DNA from: Homalodisca vitripennis
Taxonomy: Eukaryota; Arthropoda; Insecta; Hemiptera; Cicadellidae
Direction: 5' to 3'
Assembly: GCF_021130785.1 (NCBI RefSeq)
Contig: NC_060213.1
Location: 117,506,501 to 117,570,500 of the forward strand
Length of the DNA: 64,000 nt
In this document: positions 13,801 to 22,800 of the stretch, one piece after another
How positions within the stretch are numbered: position 1 is the first letter of the stretch
How the letters are laid out: every line of letters starts with the position of its first letter
The notes under the pieces: generated by a model
What the model was told of the DNA's origin: nothing
Database searches by the model: none
What the model saw: the letters and a program-made list of their open reading frames with translations, nothing else
Position numbers and translations under genes: made by a program

Positions 13801-16800
13801 AATTACCGCTCAAATACATTTATTTATAAGGAAAGTACGAGTTTTCTTTATTTTCCAAACTACACATTAATCTCTGTAGTCTGTATATCCCAAGAGATTC
13901 TAGAGATACGTGACAAACGTCACACCAGTTCATCTGAGGTTACGTGTGATGTAAACTGACATTAGAATGTCACATGTGTTTGAATAAGATAGCATTTATG
14001 TCTCTAGTGTAATCTTTGCAAACATTGTTTTATCATATTTACTTTAACAAACTGCAAAAGATTATTCTGTAGAGTTGTCTTACTCTTGTGGAAACAATAA
14101 AATGTATTTTAAAATAACAGTACTCGAATGACAGTGATATTGCTTCGGGTCATTGTCGGGAAAACGAAAAAAGTGATAAAAAGAGTCCCTTGAGTAATCC
14201 CAAGAGTAATCTTGTCCTAGATCACCCATCTACTACTTATATAAGGAGAGCAGTATGAGCTAGAATAACCAAATAAATTGCAAACCCACTAAAACATCTA
14301 TCGGATATCTATTAAAATCAGTTTTAACTGTTTCAATTTACAAGGTGGTCACGGGTTCGAATCTCGAACAGTTGAAATGTCAACATACGTCAAGTGATAT
14401 ATAGTGTTCAGGCTTTTTTAAGCAAACTTTCATAAAATTGGCTTTATGATTTTATCTTGACCTGTTTCAAAATTATGGTAAATATACCCGAAAAAGAATA
14501 TTTACTATTTTTTCCAACCACAAATTAGGGTTGCTGATACCATCCAATTTTTTAAAATGTATTTGTATTTCTCTACACAAAAGTTCATTTCAAACGATAC
14601 CCCACAACCGAGGACTCGCAAAAGGTTTTGGTACGACACTCTATTCTAAATATTTCAAAATGAAAATTTTTACTAACTAACAAACATGAATTGAAACCTG
14701 CCTTATCCCTGAAACTAATGTTGTTAACAAACTGATCAACCTTTGCGTTTAATGAGTTTTTATACTTGTAAACAATCCAATATAGTGGCCAAAAAACTAT
14801 TTTTAATATTTTCTTTCAAAAATTAATGTACATATAAGAATAAAAATCTTTCAAATGTGGAAATTGCTACAATTATTTTCAAAAAGTCATTAAAAAGCTT
14901 AAAAACCTGTGACATTTATTGGTTCTTACATCTAACTGGTAAAATAACCACTATGAGCTAATTAATTGAGAAATGTTGGTAACGATATTTTCTTGTGCTG
15001 AGAAATGCAACATAAACATACGCGTCGGTGTTCTACAGTTCCACAGCTCTTAAGGAATGTAATTGTAAATTAATTTATAAATCTCATTATAAGAATCAGA
15101 AATGCTGTAGCGTCCATCTCTGATAAAAAGCTATTCGTTGAGTGCATTTGCAACTATTAAAAAATTATTCATCTTTGCTTACTGAAATACGGAAAACACA
15201 CTTACAAATACCTATTTGGCTACTTACAATCCATTAAATAGCTTAACAGTAAATACGAAAGAGTGCCTGTGTGTGTTTCGCACGCGCATGCACATGCAAT
15301 TTAAGATCTTTATTCGTAAATGCAAAATACATATTTACGTACTTTACACGTTAAATACTAAGAACTAAATCTAACTTACAATCTGTTACACAATAATAAC
15401 AATTATCAAGAAAGTTACACAATATATCTGTTACACAATAATAACAATTATCAATAAAGTGTGTATTTTGATTTTGATTAAATTAATATAAATTGTGCTC
15501 ATTTTTAATATCCAACTGTAATTTATTGTAAGCTTTTGCACCCAAGTGGTATTGACCCCTCTCAAATGCGCTGGTACTATGTGCAGCCGCAGATATCAGT
15601 TCTCTTGATCTGGTCGGATACTGACGGTAGTATCCATTGCTTACAAAAAGCTTTGGATTACCCTTAACAAAAGAGCATATCTCATACCCTATCAGATCCG
15701 CCAGAGTAAGGATTTTTAATCTACCGAAAAGAGGTTTACAAGTCACGAACCTCCTACGTCCTGAGATTATAATGGTTTCAATCACATAATAGCAATCCTT
15801 AGTAACATTTGTAAATCAATTACAAAGCTACTAAGAATTAATTGTTATCGATTCATTTACATTTTTATTTGTTAAGAACTGTGAGGTGTAGCACGCTGAC
15901 ACGCGGGTCTGTGTGGTTGTTTTGTGATTCATTCTTTACTATAAAACATATAATTTCTTATAGTCCCATATGTTTAGGCTAGCACAGCCTTTACACACAG
16001 TAAGCTTCACTCACTCCAACGTCACCTCCGCAGTAGACTAGACCTACTGATGAACCCTTTTACCCGAATATCTCAAGGTCGCGATTATTCATATCCATGG
16101 GGTTTCCCAGTCGTGAGCTACGCATCGGTTATTGTTGTAAACAGTGGAAAGGATCAATCAGCAGTAAGTGAGCCCTCCTGGGGAAGCAGTTGAGAGATTA
16201 CTGCTAAATGGTTTATTAGTGAGAGGGGCTGCACATTCCTGGTATCAGTGGATATAAAACTCGACCTTTACGTAACATAAAAATTATCACTATATGTAAC
16301 GAAGTCTTTTCAGTTATTTGAAGTAATGCATCAGAAGAAATCCATACTTACTTATAAGTTAAATACCAAAAACATTTTTTTATACGGAGTGGACCGTATA
16401 TAGATTACTTTCTCACGTATTTTATACATTAATACAGTGTTATAATGTAATTAATTATATGTTATACAGTTAATTTCAGCCTTTTTAATATCATTTTGTA
16501 AGTAAAACAAAGTAAAGATATCTTATTTTAACAGGCGAATTTAGGGTTAAGAAGCCCTCAGTAACACAACCTGGACACCAACGGCTTAAGGAGGCTTCCG
16601 AACCACCACCAATGGCCGGCCAGGCGACCTGCTTGCAAGAACAAGATTGCTAAGCAATCACCATTCCAAGCAGCAGCCACGCTCGACGTTGCTTGATCCG
16701 GTTATTTTGAGATAACCGCTGTACCCTATACATTGCGCCATTGTCAAATGTGTATTAATAAAGTAAGAAGTTTAAAACATATTAATAAACGGCAATATTA

Positions 16801-19800
16801 ATAAACAGATTTAAAAACAGATATAGTATTGTTACGAATGGTAAATTCCAAGATATTATATTCTGGAGCTTTTTGAGATAAACAATAATATTAAGGTATG
16901 AGAATAATTTTTGAACCAGAAAAAACACATACATAAAACACTATTAAGTAGAAATAGTACCAGGAGCACGCTCATACCTTTTAAGCATGGTGAGGACCCA
17001 ACCGTCCACTGCCACATCCTGAGTGGCCGCCAGGACCTTGAGTACGAAGAAAAACATTGTAAGGATAAGTATACGAGGTCCTGCAGGATCGTCTATCCAG
17101 GCATCAGCGCGATATGACAGACACAGCATGGAGATCCCGATGAGGTACTGAATAAATAAATATTTATTAGCATGGATTACATTTAGTTTTTGAATTCCAA
17201 ATAGTTTCTAGCCTATATTGGACATGTGAGAGTATCATTGGCATGTCTGCTACTACTGTGTATCGAGGAAATCATGGTTTACTTGTTTAGAGGATCATTA
17301 ACCGTGATTACAACCATTAAAAGCTTATATCTGTATGGCTTGTTTACTGATTGGTATGATTTAGGTCTCAAAGTGTTTATAATTAAATTTAGCAGGTTTT
17401 ATTACTTTGCAAAAATTTCAAAATTTGTTGGTTTTTACTTTTAAGGCTTAAAAAACATCAATCGCTACCCATCTTCAGATGTGATATAACAATGTATTAT
17501 ATATGTTTTGTCTTGACTTACGATTACAAGAACAATAATGCACTCAATTTCAGTTCATGATCTTTAATTGTTTTTAAATAAAAACTAAAAAACGTATATA
17601 AAGACAGACGGTAAAGAAAAAGAGAAACTTTATTTGTTACATTTCAATTGAGCTCCTCTTTGTACATGGAAAAACCACTGAAGTTTTCTTTAGAGAGTTC
17701 TGTTACTTATTTATTAATCGTGGCAACAATGCAAGCAATGTTACGGCACTTAATTATACCTTACCGGAAGTGGATAAAAAGGGCTAGAAATAGACATTTA
17801 TGGTTGAAATATTCTTCGATTTCTGTAAATATTCTTGATTGTAGATAAGTAGATTGTGAATAAGAATAGTGTTCTTTAAATATAAATTGTTAAATGTCCT
17901 TTGTTAAATTTAATGTGGTATGCATTGTAAATTATCTTTTTCATATGTATTTGTTGTATATCCTCTTTAAGAAATAAATAAAGTATATTATTATTATTAC
18001 TATACAGTAAAACGTATACTTTTTAACTGAAATAGGCTTTTCAGACATACCTATGCGCATAATATTTGATTATGGCATCCGGGTAAACTCTACTATGGCG
18101 TCTGAAATACAATTCATTTGATACTGAATGGCTTCTAAAGAAGCAAAACCTTTAGGATAGTTTTAAATTTTTTTAATTGTGAATACTGAAATAATATGTA
18201 CTTTAAACTTGGTACGCCCGGATCAAAATTACCATAGGGCTTCATCATAAATACTTACACTAAGAAGACTTACGGACTTCAATTTTCGAATTCCGCTCAC
18301 ACCGGCCTAAAATAATGTAAGTATAACTGAAATTGTTGGATTTTTTCAGTTAAATATTATGGACTCTTACGGAGAAACTGTGTTATTTTACAGGAACCAG
18401 TAAAAACTGTTCACTTCCCGACATTATAGCACCACAACGTTTTTCTTTACACGTTGAGTTCAATTAATCAGAAATGTTTAGGAGAATATAGAGTCCTCCA
18501 TTACGAACTCTAAGTTCGTTAATAATGGAGCTGTGACTTTTTAAAAGATTTAAACACCCTCCATATTAGAATGAAACGTAAGATCCTGACCAACAAACTT
18601 AGCTGAGACATTAGTAAGATAAACTTGTGTACTAAATTGTATTTCGTTGTGTCCATTTTTAGGTAACTTTTTGGGTTTATTATGGTTTCCAGTTTTACTA
18701 CAAATATTAACGGATGAAATAGAGGATCGTTTGGGGCTGTGGGATTATGATTAATTAAGCTAATAGTAGTTTCCCTAAGTCTTATTATGAAAAAAATTGA
18801 AGTGGACTGATTCTGTATACAAAATCCACATAAAATTGACTTTATATACCTACATCATGTCTAAGCGTACAATAAAAAGTCTTCGAACTTTATAACAATA
18901 ATTAAAATCATAAGCTTGTTTTGTTTTACATTATAACTTATAGCAAAGTTCTGTTAAGGGAAATTTATAGAATAAGTGTAATTATTGATTTTACTATGAT
19001 TAAAGCATATAATTTGTAAAGCAAATTTTAGGCAAATTAAGCATTGCACATAAAGCAAATTAAAAAAGTGGTTATTTATAAAGCAAATGAGGGGAATTTC
19101 TGTGCAACAAAGGTACAAAAGAAACAAAAGCAGCGCATGAAAAGGAAGTCGGGTAATAAAAGAACCACCTAAAGCGCTGTTCTTATAACAGATGTGAAAT
19201 GTGGAAGACATAAAAGCAATGAAAACTAGGGCGCAATATGACACAGATCTCTTACGTGGAGTCCAGGCTTCCTTTTAGCTTAGTTGAGAAATGGTAGCCT
19301 TTTATGATTGTTTCTTACTGTGGTTAAAAAAATATTATACCAGTTCAGACGACCTATTACTATTATTATAAAAGAGATCCTATATATTTCTTACTATATG
19401 AGAGATTTTACTTCTTTTAAACGAGAGGTGATGATCATAAGGATTACGTAATACTTTTACTGTTGTCACTGGTTGCCAGTGGAAATTTAGTGAAACTGCA
19501 ATAACGTATATTGTTGTTACTGAGTTTCCTAAAAAATAAATGTTTAACAATATTATTTTGAAAATTTTTTTGCTTTCGTAATACTTTGAAAAGGAGTGGT
19601 GTGTTTTAGCCTAATAATATTAGTTCTTCGTACGTTTCTTGACAAAACTTTCCTAGGTTTGTAATATCACTTTCTTTTTGTCTTAACTTTGAACTGTTTC
19701 GCCTTCAGATTTTTTTTATTTTAGAGCATGTTATATAGGGTCTTCCTGAACACAAAGCACAAGCCTATCCAGAAAATTAGATAGACAAAGACAATGCTTT

Positions 19801-22800
19801 CCTAACCCTACAATGGTTTGAAGAAACGCGTTAAAGTTTCCAAAACACTTAAATTAACGCACTATTATAGTAACAAAAACCTTGAAAGTGTATTGAAATT
19901 AAAGTAGATTAAAAGCCAATGCAATTTTCGTAACTGGTGAAATGGTAGTTCAAGGTCTCAAACGGTTATTAGTGAATAAATGTATTGAAACAATAAAGAC
20001 ACAGCTTTAAGGAAAATAAACGTGGTATAGCCATACATTAAAGAAAGTATTTTGCTCATTTTTACATGAAAAAATCATTTGACAAAGTGAGTGCCATTCA
20101 TGGATCGTCCTATGTAGTTATGAGAGTCTGACCGATTGTATAATCCGGGGGCCCGTAAAAGCTGCCTATGGCCCTGGGTGTGACAAACAATCAGTGCAGA
20201 AACCATTCAAGACTTGTTAGAATTTCCTTGTTTTCATAGTTAATTTTTAAGTTATGTTTCAGTCTACAAACTTTTGGTGCGTTATTTGGCGGCAAATAAT
20301 TACCTGTGTGGGGACCAGCCAAGACTTGCGACGGCCGAATCTCTTACAGTACACAGCATCCACTATTGGAGCCCACAGGAGTTTCATACTGAACGGCCAC
20401 GTGGTTATACTGTAGATCGCCTGGAAATATCACTGAATAAGATATTATCTAGAGATTTCATATAAATGTGTATCATAATTGTCTACTAGAGGGGTTTACT
20501 GGATCTTCACAGAGAATATTATTCATACGGTTATACCGTAGATCTCTTAGAAATATCACTAAATAAGATGTTATCTAGAGATTTCATATAAATGTGTATC
20601 ATAATTGTCTACTAGAGGGGTTTACTGGATCTTCACAGAGAATATTATTCATACGGTTATACCGTAGATCTCTTAGAAATATCACTAAATAAGATATTAT
20701 CTAGAGATTTCATATAAATGTGTATCATAATTGTCTACTAGAGGGGTTTACTGGATCTTCACAGAGAATATTATTCATACGGTTATACCGTAGATTTCTT
20801 AGAAATATCACTAAATAAGATATTATCTAGAGATTTCATATAAATGTGTATCATAATTGTCTAATATGGGGATTCACTCGATCTTTTCAGTGAATATTAT
20901 TCATACGGTTATACCGTAGATTTCTTAGAAATATCACTAAATAAGATGTTATCTAGAGATTTCATATAAATGTGTATCATAATTGTCTGATATGGGGATT
21001 CACTCGATCTTTTCAGTGAATATTATTCATACGGTTATACTGTAGATCGCCTGGAAATATCACTGAATCAGATATTATCTAGAGATTTCATATAAATGTG
21101 TATCATAATTGTCTAATATGGGGATTCACTCGATCTTTTCAGTGAATATTATTCATACGGTTATACCGTAGATCGCTTGAAAATATCACTGAATAAGATC
21201 TTATCTAGAGATTTCATATAAATATATAGCGTAAGAGCCTACTATGGGGATTCACTGGATCTTTTTAGTGAATATTATTCATACGGTTATACCGTAGGTT
21301 GCTTAGAAATATCACTGAATAAGATGTTATCTAGAGATTTCATATAAATATATAGCGTAAGAGCCTACTATGGGGATTCACTGGATCTTTTTAGTGAATA
21401 TTATTCATACGGTTATACCGTAGGTTGCTTGGAAATATCACTGAATAAGATGTTATCTAGAGATTTCATATAAATATATAGCGTAAGAGCCTACTATGGG
21501 GATTCACTGGATCTTTTTAGTGAATATTATTCATACGGTTATACCGTAGGTTGCTTGGAATAAGATGTTATCTAGAGATTTCATATAAATATATAGCGTA
21601 AGAGCCTATTATGGGGATTCACTGGATCTTTCAGTGAATATAATTCATACGATTATACCGTAGATCGCCTGGAAATATCATTGTTATCTAGAGATGTATA
21701 TGAAGTAAATCTCTTCTAATAGGGCTACATCTCACACATCTGAATATTATACATGAGATTATTCTTTTACATAAATACTAATTATATACTAGGAGTGTAA
21801 ACAATCTTAACAAAATAAAATAATAAGTTGGTTATTGGATTGAGAATAACCGGCCAAGCAACATATTAATCGTGTATTCTATTAATCGAGTGTTTCAAAC
21901 AAAACAAAAATACTGCCATCCTATTAAAATTATTCTTGAAAATTGTATATGAATCATGTACGGAGTAAACAGCGTACTACAGGTGTCATAGATACATTAG
22001 AGGCTATGATGTTATAATTTATATTGCTTGGATATATAATTGAAAAGTATATTATCAGAATAGTTTGATATGCATGCATGGTGTAAAGAGCGTCCGTTAT
22101 TAGAGGAAACCTAGTTTCATACTGAATGGACATGATATTTATTATACTGTATATTGCAAAAAATATCATTGTATATATTTTGGATATTTTATATACGTAT
22201 ATAGACTAAAGATGTAATGTAGATCGTCTGGAAATATCGTTCATAGGATCGCACGATGTTTTAGATGAATGGATCAAATACATGGACCAAAGATGTTGTG
22301 GTGTTTAGATTGTTAATTATATATAAAACATAGAAGATGTAAACTATGTGAATCTGGTGATGTAAGTTGTATAACAATGCGTTTACTAACCTGGTCATTG
22401 TAACTGGCTCCCTTACTCTGTAGGATCATGGGTATCGCCATACTCAGACCTAACGGTATACCTTGCAGCATGTACAGGTACAGGAGTAGGCAGACATTTG
22501 CTCGGTCTCCCTTCAAGTAGGGAGTCTTCTTGCTAGTTGGATGTACTGCCTGAAACAGAGTTCAGAGAATTTTTATTAGTCAAGGAATTTATTTTATAGG
22601 TTTGTAAACTGGAACCTCCCATTGAAAATATGATAGGTCTTCTTGAAAGATGAATGGAGAGTGTTATAGGACCAAATATATTGGATGTAGCGTTAAAATA
22701 CTTTTATTCGCAAATCTCCTCTCACAATTGTTGTATTTTGTAGTATATTTTCTGTTCCAAAATCCCTCAGAAAAATCCTTTATTCATTTTTTTCTAATCC

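Larger units (their letters stand above)
17148..20303. other. Intron of copy A, exons 5 to 4
   Basis: Apart from the possible LINE tail and the hairpin listed separately, I see only AT-rich sequence. A segment at ~18060-18130 (GTAAACTCTAC, AATACAATTCA) has a relative near 43230, so it is probably a dispersed repeat. Confidence 0.5.

Noticed and set aside
14340..14370. tRNA-like GGTTCGAATC box
   Set aside because: No A box, acceptor stem or cloverleaf can be formed with the upstream sequence; at most a remnant of a tRNA-derived repeat.
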